A stretch of 64,000 bases of DNA from Pseudomonas tructae (GCF_004214895.1 NZ_CP035952.1:1436501-1500500), one strand, 5' to 3'. Shown: positions 28,336-39,168, counted from the first letter of the stretch. Numbers and translations: made by a program. Notes: a model not told the origin generated them from the letters alone.

Positions 28336-30162
28336 ATGCATCCGCGCATTCTTGAGGTCACCCAACGGCTGATCGCCCGCAGTCGCCCCACCCGTGAACG
28401 CTACCTTGAGCTGATTCGCGGGGCCGCCAGCGACGGGCCGATGCGCGCCAAGTTGCAGTGTGCCAACTTCGCTCACGGTGTGGCCGGTTGCGGCAGTCAG
28501 GACAAGCAGAGCCTGCGGCTGATGAACGCGGCCAACGTCGCCATCGTCTCCGCCTACAACGACATGCTCTCGGCGCACCAGCCCTACGAGCACTACCCCG
28601 AACAGATCAAGCAGGCGTTGCGCGATATCGGCTCGGTCGGCCAGTTCGCCGGTGGCGTGCCGGCCATGTGCGATGGTGTCACCCAGGGTGAGCCGGGCAT
28701 GGAACTGGGCATCGCCAGCCGCGAAGTGATCGCCATGTCCACCGCCATTGCCCTGTCGCACAACATGTTCGACGCAGCGCTGATGCTGGGTATCTGCGAC
28801 AAGATCGTTCCCGGCCTGTTGATGGGCGCGCTGCGCTTCGGTCACCTGCCGACCATTTTCGTTCCGGGCGGGCCGATGCCGTCGGGCATCTCCAACAAAG
28901 AGAAAGCCGACGTGCGCCAGCGTTACGCCGAAGGCAAGGCCAGCCGCGAAGAGCTGCTGGAGTCGGAGATGAAGTCCTACCACAGCCCCGGCACCTGCAC
29001 TTTCTACGGTACCGCCAACACCAATCAGTTGCTGATGGAGGTGATGGGCCTGCACCTGCCGGGCGCCTCCTTCGTCAACCCCTATACGCCGCTGCGTGAT
29101 GCCCTGACCACCGAGGCTGCGCAGCAGGTCACGCGCATGACCAAGGCCAGTGGCAACTTCATGCCACTGGGCGAGATCGTCGACGAGAAAGCCCTGGTCA
29201 ACTCCATCGTTGCCCTGCATGCCACCGGCGGCTCGACCAACCACACCCTGCACATGCCGGCGATCGCCCAGGCCGCCGGCATCCAGCTGACCTGGCAGGA
29301 CATGGCCGAACTCTCGGAAGTGGTGCCGACCCTGTCTCACGTCTATCCGAACGGCAAGGCCGACATCAACCACTTCCAGGCGGCGGGCGGCATGGCCTTG
29401 CTGATCCGTGAACTGCTCGATGCCGGTTTGCTTCATGAAGACGTCAACACCGTCGCCGGCCACGGCTTGCGTCGCTATACCCAGGAGCCGTTTCTTGAGG
29501 AGGGCAAGCTGGTCTGGCGCGAAGGCCCGTCGACGAGCCTCGATGAGGCGATCCTGCGCCCGGTGGCACGGGCGTTTTCGCCTGAAGGCGGCCTGCGGGT
29601 CATGGAAGGCAATCTCGGTCGTGGGGTGATGAAGGTGTCTGCGGTGGCTCCCGAGCATCAGGTGGTTGAAGCGCCGGCGCTGGTGTTCCATGACCAGCAG
29701 GCGCTGGCCGATGCCTTCCAGGCCGGGGCGCTGGAGCGCGATTTCGTCGCCGTAATGCGTTTTCAGGGCCCGCGCTGCAACGGCATGCCCGAGCTGCACA
29801 AGATGACGCCATTCCTGGGGGTGCTGCAGGATCGCGGCTTCAAGGTAGCGCTGGTGACTGATGGGCGCATGTCCGGCGCTTCGGGGAAAATCCCGGCGGC
29901 CATTCATGTCTGCCCAGAAGCCTTCGACGGTGGCCCGTTGGCGCGCCTGCGCGATGGCGATATCGTCCGCGTCGATGGTGTCGCCGGGACCCTGACGGTC
30001 AAGCTCAGCACCGAGGAACTTGCCGACCGTGAACTGCCCGCAGCACCGACCGGTAACGACCTGGGGTGCGGCCGTGAGCTGTTTGGTTTTCTGCGTACCG
30101 CCCTGAGCCCGGCAGAGAAGGGTGCCAGCGCCTTCACCTCGGCCCTGGAGACGCTCAAATGA
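28336..30162 (+). CDS. edd: 6-phosphogluconate dehydratase
   Basis: A 608-residue iron-sulfur dehydratase of the IlvD/Edd family, first committed step of the Entner-Doudoroff pathway: 6-phosphogluconate to 2-keto-3-deoxy-6-phosphogluconate. Motifs: [25 protein letters not shown] with a cluster cysteine, [16 protein letters not shown], and [18 protein letters not shown]. Start supported by CTGGAG upstream. It leads the edd-glk-gltR-gltS unit, and its stop overlaps glk. Confidence 0.97.
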   Translation: MHPRILEVTQRLIARSRPTRERYLELIRGAASDGPMRAKLQCANFAHGVAGCGSQDKQSLRLMNAANVAIVSAYNDMLSAHQPYEHYPEQIKQALRDIGSVGQFAGGVPAMCDGVTQGEPGMELGIASREVIAMSTAIALSHNMFDAALMLGICDKIVPGLLMGALRFGHLPTIFVPGGPMPSGISNKEKADVRQRYAEGKASREELLESEMKSYHSPGTCTFYGTANTNQLLMEVMGLHLPGASFVNPYTPLRDALTTEAAQQVTRMTKASGNFMPLGEIVDEKALVNSIVALHATGGSTNHTLHMPAIAQAAGIQLTWQDMAELSEVVPTLSHVYPNGKADINHFQAAGGMALLIRELLDAGLLHEDVNTVAGHGLRRYTQEPFLEEGKLVWREGPSTSLDEAILRPVARAFSPEGGLRVMEGNLGRGVMKVSAVAPEHQVVEAPALVFHDQQALADAFQAGALERDFVAVMRFQGPRCNGMPELHKMTPFLGVLQDRGFKVALVTDGRMSGASGKIPAAIHVCPEAFDGGPLARLRDGDIVRVDGVAGTLTVKLSTEELADRELPAAPTGNDLGCGRELFGFLRTALSPAEKGASAFTSALETLK

Positions 30163-31112
30163 AGCGCGCACTGGTCGGCGATATCGGTGGCACCAATGCC
30201 CGTTTTGCCCTCTGGGAAGACAACCGCATGCATGCGGTGCAGGTCTTTGCCACGGCCGACTACACCAGCCCGGAACAGGCCATTGGCGCCTACCTTGCAG
30301 GTCAGGGGCTTGAGCGCGGCGAGCTGGGTGCGGTGTGCCTGGCGGTGGCCGGGCCGGTCGACGGCGATGAATTTCGCTTTACCAACAACCACTGGCGCCT
30401 CAGCCGTCAGGCGTTCTGCAAGACCTTGCAGGTCGAGCGCTTGCTGCTGATCAACGACTTCACCGCAATGGCCTTGGGCATGACCCGGCTGCAGCCGGGC
30501 GAATACCGGAGCGTTTGCCCAGGTACGCCGGATGCCAGCCGCCCGGCGGTGGTGATCGGCCCGGGTACCGGCCTTGGTGTCGGTACCTTGCTCAGCCTTG
30601 GTGACGAGCACTGGATCGCCTTGCCGGGCGAGGGCGGGCATGTCGACCTGCCGGTGGGCAATGCCCGCGAAGCGCAGATTCGCCAGCAGATCGAAAACGA
30701 AATCGGTCACGTCAGCGCCGAAACCGTGCTCAGCGGCGGCGGCTTGCTGCGTTTGTACCAGGCCATCTGCGTCCTGGATGGCCAGCCGGCAACGTTGCAG
30801 AGCCCGGCGGCAATCACCGATGCGGCCCTGGCCGGCGAGCCGCTGGCGCTGGCGGTGATCGAGCAGTTCTGTCGTTTTCTTGGCCGGGTGGCAGGCAACA
30901 ATGTGCTGACCCTGGGTGGGCGCGGCGGAGTGTTTATCGTCGGCGGCATCATTCCGCGCTTTGCCGAGCTGTTTCTGGCCAGCGGCTTTGGCGCCAGCTT
31001 TGCCGACAAGGGCTGCATGAGTGGCTACTTAAAGGATGTCCCGGTATGGTTGGTCACCGCTGAATTCTCCGGCTTGCTCGGCGCCGGCGTGGCCTTGCAG
31101 CAAGCCGGCTGA
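30159..31112 (+). CDS. glk: Glucokinase
   Basis: A 317-residue ATP-dependent glucokinase of the bacterial Glk family. It has the N-terminal phosphate loop [14 protein letters not shown], the glucose-binding block [14 protein letters not shown] and the ATP-site [12 protein letters not shown]; the C-terminal half includes [15 protein letters not shown]. It overlaps the edd stop by four bases (ATGA), so translation is coupled. It phosphorylates glucose brought in by GtsABCD. Confidence 0.96.
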   Translation: MKRALVGDIGGTNARFALWEDNRMHAVQVFATADYTSPEQAIGAYLAGQGLERGELGAVCLAVAGPVDGDEFRFTNNHWRLSRQAFCKTLQVERLLLINDFTAMALGMTRLQPGEYRSVCPGTPDASRPAVVIGPGTGLGVGTLLSLGDEHWIALPGEGGHVDLPVGNAREAQIRQQIENEIGHVSAETVLSGGGLLRLYQAICVLDGQPATLQSPAAITDAALAGEPLALAVIEQFCRFLGRVAGNNVLTLGGRGGVFIVGGIIPRFAELFLASGFGASFADKGCMSGYLKDVPVWLVTAEFSGLLGAGVALQQAG

Positions 31113-31120
31113 CAGGTTCG

Positions 31121-31143
31121 GTGGGAGCGGGCTTGCCCCGCGA
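31121..31143. repeat. REP element, single copy
   Basis: One REP arm (GTGGGAGCGGGCTTGCCCCGC core) in the 62-base space between glk and gltR. Confidence 0.88.
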
Positions 31144-31174
31144 AACCCTCACCCTGATCCACAAGGAGTGATGC

Positions 31175-31891
31175 GTGAGCAAGTCGATACTGATGGTCGA
31201 CGATGACCAGGACATTCGTGAGCTGCTGCAGACCTACCTGAGCCGCGCCGGTTTCAGTGTCCAGGCGGTGGCCGACGGGCGCAGCTTTCGCCAGGCCCTG
31301 GACGCCAGCGATTGCGACCTGGTGATCCTCGATGTGATGCTGCCCGATGAAGACGGCTTCAGCCTTTGCCGTTGGGTGCGCCAGCATCCGCGCCTGGCCC
31401 AGGTGCCGATCATCATGCTCACCGCCAGCTCCGACGAGGCCGACCGGGTTATCGGCCTGGAGCTGGGCGCCGACGACTACCTGGGCAAACCCTTCAGCCC
31501 GCGGGAACTGCAAGCGCGGATCAAGGCCTTGCTGCGCCGTGCCGGGTTTGGCCAGGAGCGCCATGGCAGTGATGTGCTGGCCTTTGACGATTGGCGCCTG
31601 GATACCATCAGCCATCGCTTGTTCCACCGCGATGGTGAAGAGGTGATCCTGTCCGGGGCCGACTTCGCCTTGCTCAAGCTGTTTCTCGATCACCCGCAAC
31701 AAATCCTCGACCGCGACACCATCGGCAATGCCACCCGTGGCCGTGAGCCGATGCCGCTGGACCGCATCGTCGACATGGCCGTCAGCCGCCTGCGCCAGCG
31801 CTTGCGCGACAACGAAAAACCGCCACGGCTGATTCGTACCGTGCGCGGCAGTGGCTACCTGCTGGCGGCCAGCGTTGCGCCCGCACACTGA
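31175..31891 (+). CDS. gltR: Two-component response regulator, OmpR family (GltR)
   Basis: A 238-residue regulator with a receiver domain (phosphorylated Asp53 in LVILDVMLPDED, conserved Lys in LGKPFSPREL) and an OmpR/PhoB-type winged helix (C-terminal RLIRTVRGSGYLLA). The GTG start at 31175 follows AAGGAG by seven bases. With its sensor kinase it sits between glk and the glucose ABC transporter, the place of the GltR/GltS pair that controls glucose uptake genes in pseudomonads. Confidence 0.92.
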   Translation: MSKSILMVDDDQDIRELLQTYLSRAGFSVQAVADGRSFRQALDASDCDLVILDVMLPDEDGFSLCRWVRQHPRLAQVPIIMLTASSDEADRVIGLELGADDYLGKPFSPRELQARIKALLRRAGFGQERHGSDVLAFDDWRLDTISHRLFHRDGEEVILSGADFALLKLFLDHPQQILDRDTIGNATRGREPMPLDRIVDMAVSRLRQRLRDNEKPPRLIRTVRGSGYLLAASVAPAH

Positions 31892-33329
31892 CGGGCGCTT
31901 GCGCCTGCGGCTGCCCCGCTCGTTGCTGGGGCGCATGCTGCTGTTGACCCTGCTGGTGGTGTTGCTGGCGCAAGGCTTGTCGAGCCTGATCTGGTTGTCG
32001 CAACTGCGCGCCAGCCAGATGGAAGGCCTGGTCGCCAGCGCACGCAGCCTGGCCCATTCGATGAGTGCCAGCGTCAGTTACTTTCGCTCGCTGCCAGTGG
32101 CCTACCGGCCGATGGTGCTCGACCAGTTGCGCAGCATGGGCGGCACCCGTTTTGTCGTGACCCTCAACGACAAGCCGCTGGACATGCAGGTGCTGACCGT
32201 CACGCCGCGCAAGGCTGCGGTGATCGATGCGGTCGGCGAGGTGTTGCACCAGCGTCTTGGCGCACAGCTGGAAATCTCTATCCAGTTCGTCAGCCCGCAG
32301 GAGCTGCGCATCTTCAATAGCGGGCTGAAACTCGATGAATTGCCGCGCTCCTGGGCCCACTATGCGCTGACCCTGGAGCCGATCAATCCGCCGGTGCTGG
32401 TGACCCAGATCCGCCTCGATGAAGACGAATGGCTGTACATCGCCTCGCTGCTGCCCGAGCCCTATACCAGCCTCGAAGAACAGGGCCTGCCCAGCCAGCA
32501 GCTGTGGTTCATCGTGCTGACCAGTTCATTCTTGCTGCTGTTCATCGGCCTGTTGGTGCATTGGCAGAGCCGCCCGCTCAAGCGCCTGGCCCTGGCCGCG
32601 CGGGAGATGTCGCTGGGGGCTGATGTCGAGCCGGTCACCGAAGGCGGGGGCAGCGAGGTGGAGGAGGTGGGGCGGGCCTTCAACGCCATGCGCGAGCGCA
32701 TCAGCCGCTACCTGACCGAGCGCAGCCAGTTGTTCAGCGCCATCTCACACGATCTGCGCACGCCGATCACGCGCTTGCGCCTGCGGGTCGAACTGCTTGA
32801 AGACGAGCAAGTGCAGGCCAAGTTCGGTCGCGACCTCGATGAGCTGGAGATGCTGGTCAAGGGCGCACTGCAGTGCGTGAAAGACACCGATATCCACGAG
32901 AACATCGAGCCGATCGATCTCAACCAGGTGCTTGATTGCCTGGTCGAGCCGTACCTGGGCAGTGGCCAGATCACCCTGGAGGGCCGCGCCCTGGCGCCGT
33001 ATCCCGGCAAGCCGCTGGCGCTCAAGCGCTGTATCGGCAACCTGATCGACAATGCCCTCAAGTACGGTGAGCGCGCCCACCTGCGGATTTTCGACAGCGA
33101 CAGCGGCTTCGTCCTGCAGGTCGATGACGAAGGCCCGGGCGTGCCCGAGCAGCGCCTGGAGCAGGTGTTCGAGCCGCATTTTCGCCTGGCCGGGCAGCAG
33201 CAGGGCTACGGCCTGGGCCTGGGCATCGCGCGCAACATCGCCCACAGTCACGGCGGCGAAGTAAGCCTGCGCAACCTGCGTGAAGGCGGCTTGCGGGTGA
33301 GTTTGAGCCTGCCGCGCAGCAGTGATTGA
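31851..33329 (+). CDS. gltS: Sensor histidine kinase, partner of GltR
   Basis: Membrane histidine kinase, up to 492 residues. Helix 1 is about residues 29-48, the periplasmic loop about 50-215, helix 2 about 218-236, then HAMP, a dimerisation box with His300 in FSAISHDLRTPITRLRLR, and the ATPase domain (NLIDNALKYG; DDEGPGVPEQRLEQVFEPHF; GYGLGLGIARNIAHSHGG). The GTG at 31851 overlaps gltR by 41 bases and has no clear ribosome binding site; a TTG near 31899 is a real alternative start. The gene name follows from context, not from a unique motif. Confidence 0.88.
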   Translation: MATCWRPALRPHTDGRLRLRLPRSLLGRMLLLTLLVVLLAQGLSSLIWLSQLRASQMEGLVASARSLAHSMSASVSYFRSLPVAYRPMVLDQLRSMGGTRFVVTLNDKPLDMQVLTVTPRKAAVIDAVGEVLHQRLGAQLEISIQFVSPQELRIFNSGLKLDELPRSWAHYALTLEPINPPVLVTQIRLDEDEWLYIASLLPEPYTSLEEQGLPSQQLWFIVLTSSFLLLFIGLLVHWQSRPLKRLALAAREMSLGADVEPVTEGGGSEVEEVGRAFNAMRERISRYLTERSQLFSAISHDLRTPITRLRLRVELLEDEQVQAKFGRDLDELEMLVKGALQCVKDTDIHENIEPIDLNQVLDCLVEPYLGSGQITLEGRALAPYPGKPLALKRCIGNLIDNALKYGERAHLRIFDSDSGFVLQVDDEGPGVPEQRLEQVFEPHFRLAGQQQGYGLGLGIARNIAHSHGGEVSLRNLREGGLRVSLSLPRSSD

Positions 33330-33341
33330 GCGCCTGTCTGA

Positions 33342-33369
33342 GCGAATGTCACCGCTTGGTGACATTCGC
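33342..33369. promoter_or_regulatory. Perfect 12-bp palindrome upstream of gtsA
   Basis: GCGAATGTCACC / GGTGACATTCGC with a GCTT loop, 12 bases after the sensor-kinase stop and about 105 bases before gtsA. No T-run follows. It could be a terminator-like hairpin for the upstream unit or an operator for the glucose transporter operon. Confidence 0.6.
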
Positions 33370-33473
33370 GCATCCCTTCGTTACCTCCGGCGCCTGTGCC
33401 GCTGGTTAGACTCCGATGCAAGCGCAAGCACCACGACTTGCACCTGCATAACAACAAGAAAAGGTTCCTCTCG

Positions 33474-34736
33474 ATGAATGCGATCAATCGCCTCGCCGCT
33501 GCTATTTCCGTTGCCTGCTTGTTGCCCCTGAGCGCTGTTGCTGCCGATAAGGGTACGGTTGAAGTCACCCATTGGTGGACCTCCGGTGGTGAAGCGGCGG
33601 CCGTGAAAACCCTCAGGGAACAAGTCGAGAAAGACGGCTTTACCTGGAAGGACAATGCCGTCGCCGGTGGCGGTGGTGCAGCGGCCATGACCGTGCTGAA
33701 GACGCGCGCCGTCGCCGGCAATCCACCGGGTGCCGCACAGATCAAGGGCCCGGACATCCAGGAATGGGGCTCGCTGGGCTTGCTCACCAATCTTGATGAT
33801 GTTGCCAAGGCCAATAACTGGGACGCCCTGCTGCCGCCGAAAGTCGCCCAGATCATGCAGTACGACGGCCACTATGTGGCGGTGCCGGTGAACATCCACC
33901 GGGTCAACTGGCTGTGGATCAACCCGCAGGTGTTCGACAAGGCCGGGGCCAAGGTGCCGACCACCCTCGATGAACTGTTCGTTGCCGCCGACAAACTCAA
34001 GGCCGCAGGCTTCGTTGCTTTGGCCCATGGCGGCCAGCCGTGGCAGGACAGCACCGTGTTCGAGGACCTGGTGCTGAGCATCCTCGGGCCCCAGGGCTAT
34101 CACAAGGCCTTCGTCGACCTGGATGAAAGCACCCTGACCGGCGCCAAGATGGTCGAGGTGTTCAAGACCCTGCAACGCCTGGGCACTTACATGGACGCCA
34201 ACCGCGCCGGGCGTGACTGGAACATCGCCGCCGCCGAGGTCATCAACGGCAAGGCCGGCATGCAGATCATGGGCGACTGGGCCAAGAGCGAATGGACCGC
34301 CGCCGGCAAGGTGGCGGGCAAGGATTACCAGTGCGTAGCCTTCCCCGGTACCCAGGGCAGCTTTGCCTATAACATCGATTCGCTGGCGATGTTCAAGCTC
34401 AAGAACGACAACGACATCAAGGCGCAGAACGACCTGGCCAAGGTCGCCCTGGAACCGCAGTTCCAGACGGTGTTCAACCAGAACAAGGGTTCCCTGCCGG
34501 TGCGCCAGGACATGGACATGAGCCAGTTCGACGCCTGCACGCAGAAGTCGGCGGTGGACTTCAAGGAAGCGGAAAAAGGTGACGGCCTGCAACCGAGCAT
34601 GGCCCACAACATGGCGACCACCCTGGCGGTGCAAGGGGCGATCTTCGATGTTGTCACCAACTTCTTCAACGACCCGAAAGCCGACCCGGCGACGGCGGTC
34701 AAGCAACTGAGTTCGGCGATCAAGTCGGCCAAGTGA
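33474..34736 (+). CDS. gtsA: Glucose ABC transporter substrate-binding protein
   Basis: A 420-residue periplasmic binding protein of the sugar-binding cluster (MalE-like). The signal peptide [20 protein letters not shown] runs into AVAAD, with cleavage near residues 24-25. The mature protein starts with [19 protein letters not shown], a usual sugar-binding N-terminus. The start at 33474 is chosen for the signal peptide and AAGG upstream. It is first of gtsABCD-oprB. A REP element after the gene may reduce read-through so that binding protein is made in excess of permease. Confidence 0.95.
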   Translation: MNAINRLAAAISVACLLPLSAVAADKGTVEVTHWWTSGGEAAAVKTLREQVEKDGFTWKDNAVAGGGGAAAMTVLKTRAVAGNPPGAAQIKGPDIQEWGSLGLLTNLDDVAKANNWDALLPPKVAQIMQYDGHYVAVPVNIHRVNWLWINPQVFDKAGAKVPTTLDELFVAADKLKAAGFVALAHGGQPWQDSTVFEDLVLSILGPQGYHKAFVDLDESTLTGAKMVEVFKTLQRLGTYMDANRAGRDWNIAAAEVINGKAGMQIMGDWAKSEWTAAGKVAGKDYQCVAFPGTQGSFAYNIDSLAMFKLKNDNDIKAQNDLAKVALEPQFQTVFNQNKGSLPVRQDMDMSQFDACTQKSAVDFKEAEKGDGLQPSMAHNMATTLAVQGAIFDVVTNFFNDPKADPATAVKQLSSAIKSAK

Positions 34737-34762
34737 TGGGTTGATGTGGGGGCGGGCTTTCG

Positions 34763-34793
34763 GGCCTCTTCGCGGGGCAAGCCCGCTCCCACA
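34763..34793. repeat. REP element between gtsA and gtsB
   Basis: Single REP arm preceded by GGCCTCTT, in the 90-base gtsA-gtsB space. This is the same place a REP sits between malE and malF in E. coli. Confidence 0.88.
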
Positions 34794-34826
34794 GGCCCGC
34801 GATTGCCTCCACACGAGACATTCCTG

Positions 34827-35735
34827 ATGAGCACTGTTGCCACACTCAACAAGGCCTCACCCCTGGACGCCCTGCAGCGCTGGCTACCGAAACTGGTACT
34901 GGCGCCGAGCATGCTGATTGTCCTGGTCGGCTTTTACGGCTATATCCTCTGGACCTTCGTCCTGTCCTTCACCAACTCAAGCTTCATGCCCAGCTACAAA
35001 TGGGTGGGCTTTGCGCAATACGCGCGGCTGATGGAGAACGATCGCTGGTGGGTGGCCAGCAAGAACCTGCTGTTGTTCGGCGGTATGTTCATCGCAATCA
35101 GCCTGGTGGTCGGTGTGCTGCTGGCGGTGCTGCTCGACCAGCGCATTCGCCGTGAAGGCTTTATTCGCACCGTCTACCTGTACCCCATGGCACTGTCGAT
35201 GATCGTTACCGGCACCGCCTGGAAGTGGCTGCTCAACCCCGGCCTGGGCCTGGACAAGATGCTCCGCGACTGGGGTTGGGAGGGCTTTCGCCTGGACTGG
35301 CTGGTGGACCCCGAGCGGGTTGTCTACTGCCTGGTGATCGCTGCGGTGTGGCAGGCCTCGGGCTTTGTCATGGCGTTGTTCCTGGCCGGCCTGCGCAGTG
35401 TCGACCAGTCGATCATCCGCGCAGCGCAAGTCGATGGCGCCAGCCTGCCGAGCATCTACCTGCGCATCGTCCTGCCGAGTTTGCGGCCAGTATTTTTCAG
35501 CGCACTGATGATCCTGGCGCACATCGCGATCAAGAGTTTCGACCTGGTCGCGGCCATGACCGCAGGCGGCCCCGGCTATGCCTCGGACCTGCCGGCGATG
35601 TTCATGTATTCCTTCACCTTCAGCCGCGGGCAGATGGGCATGGGCTCGGCCAGCGCGATCCTGATGCTCGGCGCGATCCTGTCGATCCTGGTGCCGTACC
35701 TGTATTCGGAACTGAGGAACAAGCGCCATGACTAG
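34827..35735 (+). CDS. gtsB: Glucose ABC transporter permease GtsB
   Basis: A 302-residue MalF-type permease with six membrane helices. The cytoplasmic coupling loop has the EAA-type motif (IIRAAQVDGASLPSIYLRIVLP). The ATG at 34827 (MSTVATLNKASP) is used because the longer frame only runs through the REP element. It overlaps gtsC by eight bases. Confidence 0.94.
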   Translation: MSTVATLNKASPLDALQRWLPKLVLAPSMLIVLVGFYGYILWTFVLSFTNSSFMPSYKWVGFAQYARLMENDRWWVASKNLLLFGGMFIAISLVVGVLLAVLLDQRIRREGFIRTVYLYPMALSMIVTGTAWKWLLNPGLGLDKMLRDWGWEGFRLDWLVDPERVVYCLVIAAVWQASGFVMALFLAGLRSVDQSIIRAAQVDGASLPSIYLRIVLPSLRPVFFSALMILAHIAIKSFDLVAAMTAGGPGYASDLPAMFMYSFTFSRGQMGMGSASAILMLGAILSILVPYLYSELRNKRHD

Positions 35736-36573
35736 GTCCCTCGCTCCCCGCTCGTTGAGCTTCAGTCGCCTGGCCATCTACTCGACGTTGATCCTGGCCT
35801 GCGCGCTGTACCTGATCCCGCTGATCGTGATGCTGCTGACCAGCTTCAAGTCGCCGGAGGACATCCGTACCGGCAACCTGTTGAGCTGGCCCGAAGTGAT
35901 CACCGGCATTGGCTGGATCAAGGCCTGGGACACCGTGGGTGGTTACTTCTGGAACTCGGTGAAGATCACCGTGCCGGCGGTGGTGATCTCGACCCTGCTC
36001 GGCGCGCTCAATGGCTATGTACTGTCGATGTGGCGCTTTCGGGGCTCGCAGCTGTTCTTCGGCTTGTTGCTGTTCGGCTGCTTCCTGCCGTTCCAGACTG
36101 TGCTGCTGCCAGCCTCGTTCACCCTCGGCAAGCTCGGCCTGGCGAGCACCACCACGGGCCTGGTGCTGGTGCACATCGTCTATGGCCTGGCCTTCACCAC
36201 GCTGTTTTTCCGCAACTACTACTGCAGCGTGCCGCAGGCCCTGGTCAGTGCGGCGCGGCTCGATGGCGCAGGGTTTTTCACCATCTTCGGACGCATCCTG
36301 CTGCCGATGTCGGTGCCGATCATCATGGTCTGCCTGATCTGGCAGTTCACCCAGATCTGGAACGATTTTCTGTTCGGCGTGGTGTTCGCCAGCGGCGATG
36401 CCCAACCGATCACCGTGGCCCTGAACAACCTGGTCAACACCAGCACCGGGGTCAAGGAATACAACGTCGACATGGCGGCGGCGATGATCGCCGGGTTACC
36501 GACCCTGTTGGTCTATGTGCTGGCTGGCAAGTATTTCCTGCGCGGGCTCACGGCCGGCGCGGTCAAGGGGTAA
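35728..36573 (+). CDS. gtsC: Glucose ABC transporter permease GtsC
   Basis: A 281-residue MalG-type permease with six helices and the coupling motif (LVSAARLDGAGFFTIFGRIL). It pairs with GtsB as the membrane channel of the glucose importer. It starts inside the end of gtsB and ends six bases before gtsD, so it is translationally linked to both. Confidence 0.94.
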   Translation: MTRSLAPRSLSFSRLAIYSTLILACALYLIPLIVMLLTSFKSPEDIRTGNLLSWPEVITGIGWIKAWDTVGGYFWNSVKITVPAVVISTLLGALNGYVLSMWRFRGSQLFFGLLLFGCFLPFQTVLLPASFTLGKLGLASTTTGLVLVHIVYGLAFTTLFFRNYYCSVPQALVSAARLDGAGFFTIFGRILLPMSVPIIMVCLIWQFTQIWNDFLFGVVFASGDAQPITVALNNLVNTSTGVKEYNVDMAAAMIAGLPTLLVYVLAGKYFLRGLTAGAVKG

Positions 36574-36579
36574 ACAACA

Positions 36580-37731
36580 ATGGCAACGCTTGAACTGCGC
36601 AACGTCAACAAGAGTTATGGCAACGGTCTGCCGGATACCCTGAAGAGCATCGAACTGTCGATCGACTCGGGCGAGTTTCTGATTCTGGTCGGCCCGTCCG
36701 GTTGCGGCAAATCGACCTTGATGAACTGTATCGCCGGCCTCGAACAGATCAGCGGCGGGGCGATCCTGGTGGACGATGCCGACATCAGTGGCATGAGCCC
36801 CAAGGACCGCGACATCGCCATGGTGTTTCAATCTTACGCGCTGTACCCGACCATGAATGTGCGCGACAACATCGCCTTCGGTCTGAAAATGCGCAAGATG
36901 CCTGCCGCCGCGATCGATGAAGAAGTGGCGCGGGTGGCCAAGCTGCTGCAGATCGAGCATCTGCTAACGCGCAAGCCTGGCCAGCTTTCCGGTGGCCAGC
37001 AGCAGCGCGTGGCCATGGGCCGGGCACTGGCGCGGCGACCGAAGATCTACCTGTTCGACGAGCCACTGTCCAACCTCGACGCCAAGCTGCGGGTGGAGAT
37101 GCGCACCGAAATCAAGCTGATGCACCAGCGCCTGAAGACCACCACGGTGTACGTCACCCACGACCAGATCGAGGCGATGACCCTGGGTGACAAGGTGGCG
37201 GTGATGAAGGACGGACTGATCCAGCAGTTCGGTACCCCGCAGCAGATCTACAACGACCCGGCCAACCTGTTTGTGGCCAGTTTCATCGGCTCGCCACCGA
37301 TGAACTTCATTCCCCTGCGCCTGCAGCGCAAGGACGGCCGCCTGCTGGCCCTGCTCGACAGTGGTCAGGCGCGTTGCGAGCTGCCCCTGGGCTTCAATGT
37401 GCCTGGCCTGGAGGAGCGTGAAGTGATCCTTGGTGTTCGCCCGGAACAGATTGCCCTGGCCCCGGCTCAAGCCAACGGCCTGCCGAGCATTCGCGCCGAG
37501 GTGCAGATCACCGAGCCCACCGGGCCGGACCTGCTGGTATTCGTCACTCTCAACCAGACCAAGGTCTGCTGCCGCATGGCACCGGATGTGCCAACCCAGG
37601 TGGGTGACACCCTGAACCTGCAGTTCGATCCGGCGCGGGTATTGCTGTTCGATGCCGCCAGCGGTGAGCGCCTGGGCGTCGTGGCGCCGCAGGCCGGCAA
37701 GGACAATGTTGCCCAATTCAAGGGGCGCTGA
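36580..37731 (+). CDS. gtsD: Sugar ABC transporter ATP-binding protein GtsD
   Basis: A 383-residue MalK/UgpC-type ATPase that powers glucose import. Walker [10 protein letters not shown] is at 38-46, the Q-loop in [10 protein letters not shown], the signature LSGGQQQR at 136-143 and Walker B IYLFDEP at 156-162. The last 140 residues form the OB-fold regulatory domain (GVRPEQIAL). Seven bases separate it from gtsC. Confidence 0.95.
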   Translation: MATLELRNVNKSYGNGLPDTLKSIELSIDSGEFLILVGPSGCGKSTLMNCIAGLEQISGGAILVDDADISGMSPKDRDIAMVFQSYALYPTMNVRDNIAFGLKMRKMPAAAIDEEVARVAKLLQIEHLLTRKPGQLSGGQQQRVAMGRALARRPKIYLFDEPLSNLDAKLRVEMRTEIKLMHQRLKTTTVYVTHDQIEAMTLGDKVAVMKDGLIQQFGTPQQIYNDPANLFVASFIGSPPMNFIPLRLQRKDGRLLALLDSGQARCELPLGFNVPGLEEREVILGVRPEQIALAPAQANGLPSIRAEVQITEPTGPDLLVFVTLNQTKVCCRMAPDVPTQVGDTLNLQFDPARVLLFDAASGERLGVVAPQAGKDNVAQFKGR

Positions 37732-37785
37732 ATTCGTTATAGAGCGTAGAACCCCATCGAGAACAATAAAACGAGGAAACAAGGG

Positions 37786-39132
37786 ATGGATCACTTCAAG
37801 CGTATAAAGCCACTGGCGCCGTTGACCCTGTTGGCGGCCTTGGGCGTCAGTTGCGGGGCGCAGGCGGCCGATGCCTTTGCTCCAGAGTCGCAATGGATGA
37901 CCGGCGACTGGGGCGGCACCCGTACCGAACTGCTGGAAAAGGGTGTTGACATCAAGATCGATTACGTCGGTGAAGTCGCTGGCAACCTCAATGGTGGCTT
38001 CAACGACGACAAGACCGCGCGCTACAGCGATCAGTTCGGCCTGGGGGCGGCACTGGATCTGCAGAAACTGCTGGGCTGGGATAACACCCAGGCCAAGATC
38101 CAGCTGACCAACCGAAACGGCGAGAGCTTGTCCAATGACCGGATTGGCGATCCGCGTGCCGGTATGTTGAGCTCTTCGCAGGAGGTCTACGGTCGTGGCC
38201 ATATGGTCCGCCTGACCCAGCTGTGGATTCAGCATCAGTTCTTCGATAACAAACTCGACGTGAAAGCCGGTTACTTCGGTGAAGGCGAAGACTTCAACAC
38301 CTTCCCCTGCGAGTTCCAGAACCTGGCGTTCTGTGGCTCCCAGGTGGGTAACTGGGCGACCAATATCTGGTACAACTGGCCGGTCAGTCAGGCGGCGATT
38401 CGGGTCAAATACAACATCAATGACGAGCTCTACGCGCAAGTCGGCGCGTACAACCAGAACCCGTCGCAACTGGAACATGGAAACGGCTTCAAGCTCAGCG
38501 GTAGTGGCACTGCCGGTACCGTTTTGCCGGTCGAACTGGTCTGGTCGCCCAAGCTCAACAGCCTGCCGGGTGAATACCGTGTGGGTTACTACAAGAGCAC
38601 AGCCGACGCCAGCGATGTGCGCGAGGACGCCAACGGTCAGGACGCTGTGACCAGCGGTAACGGTTATCGCGTGCATGACAGCAAGCATGGCTACTGGTTT
38701 GTCGCGCAACAGCAACTCACCACCCACAACGGCGATGCCAGCCGTGGCCTGCACATCGCGGCGAATGCCACGTTCCACGACAAGGACACCAACTTCATCG
38801 ACAACTATCAGTCGTTGATGTTCGTGTACAAGGGGCTGTTCGACGCACGTCCAAAGGATGACTTGGGCATCGGTTTCGCCCGTATCCATGTCAACGACGA
38901 CGTGAAGAAAAATGCTGAGCTGCTCAATGCCTCCGCCGGCATCAGCAACTACGACGACGCGAACTTTGTGCCGATCCAGAAGACTGAATACAACTACGAA
39001 ATCAACTATGGCTTCCACGTGACCAACTGGCTGACCGTACGCCCCAACCTGCAATACATCACCCACCCGGGCGGGGTGGATAAGGTGGATAACGCGCTGG
39101 TCGCCGGGTTGAAAATTCAGTCGTCGTTCTGA
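37786..39132 (+). CDS. oprB: Carbohydrate-selective outer-membrane porin OprB
   Basis: A 448-residue OprB-family porin. The signal peptide ends near CGAQAAD (about residue 28), followed by a 16-strand barrel (WMTGDWGGTRTELLEKGVDI; the C-terminus ends in Phe within KIQSSF, as expected for BAM recognition). It lets glucose across the outer membrane to GtsA. GAGGAAAC upstream supports the start. It is the last gene before a REP hairpin and was probably co-transcribed with gtsABCD. Confidence 0.95.
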   Translation: MDHFKRIKPLAPLTLLAALGVSCGAQAADAFAPESQWMTGDWGGTRTELLEKGVDIKIDYVGEVAGNLNGGFNDDKTARYSDQFGLGAALDLQKLLGWDNTQAKIQLTNRNGESLSNDRIGDPRAGMLSSSQEVYGRGHMVRLTQLWIQHQFFDNKLDVKAGYFGEGEDFNTFPCEFQNLAFCGSQVGNWATNIWYNWPVSQAAIRVKYNINDELYAQVGAYNQNPSQLEHGNGFKLSGSGTAGTVLPVELVWSPKLNSLPGEYRVGYYKSTADASDVREDANGQDAVTSGNGYRVHDSKHGYWFVAQQQLTTHNGDASRGLHIAANATFHDKDTNFIDNYQSLMFVYKGLFDARPKDDLGIGFARIHVNDDVKKNAELLNASAGISNYDDANFVPIQKTEYNYEINYGFHVTNWLTVRPNLQYITHPGGVDKVDNALVAGLKIQSSF

Positions 39133-39168
39133 GGCAATATGTTGTAAATTTACGCATATTGCGCACCC

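Noticed and set aside
28207..30171. A 654-codon minus-strand frame across edd
   Set aside because: Antisense shadow of edd; His/Gly/Gln/Arg-rich without domains.
36964..39066. A 700-codon minus-strand frame across gtsD and oprB
   Set aside because: It spans two unrelated genes on the other strand and has shadow-type composition.
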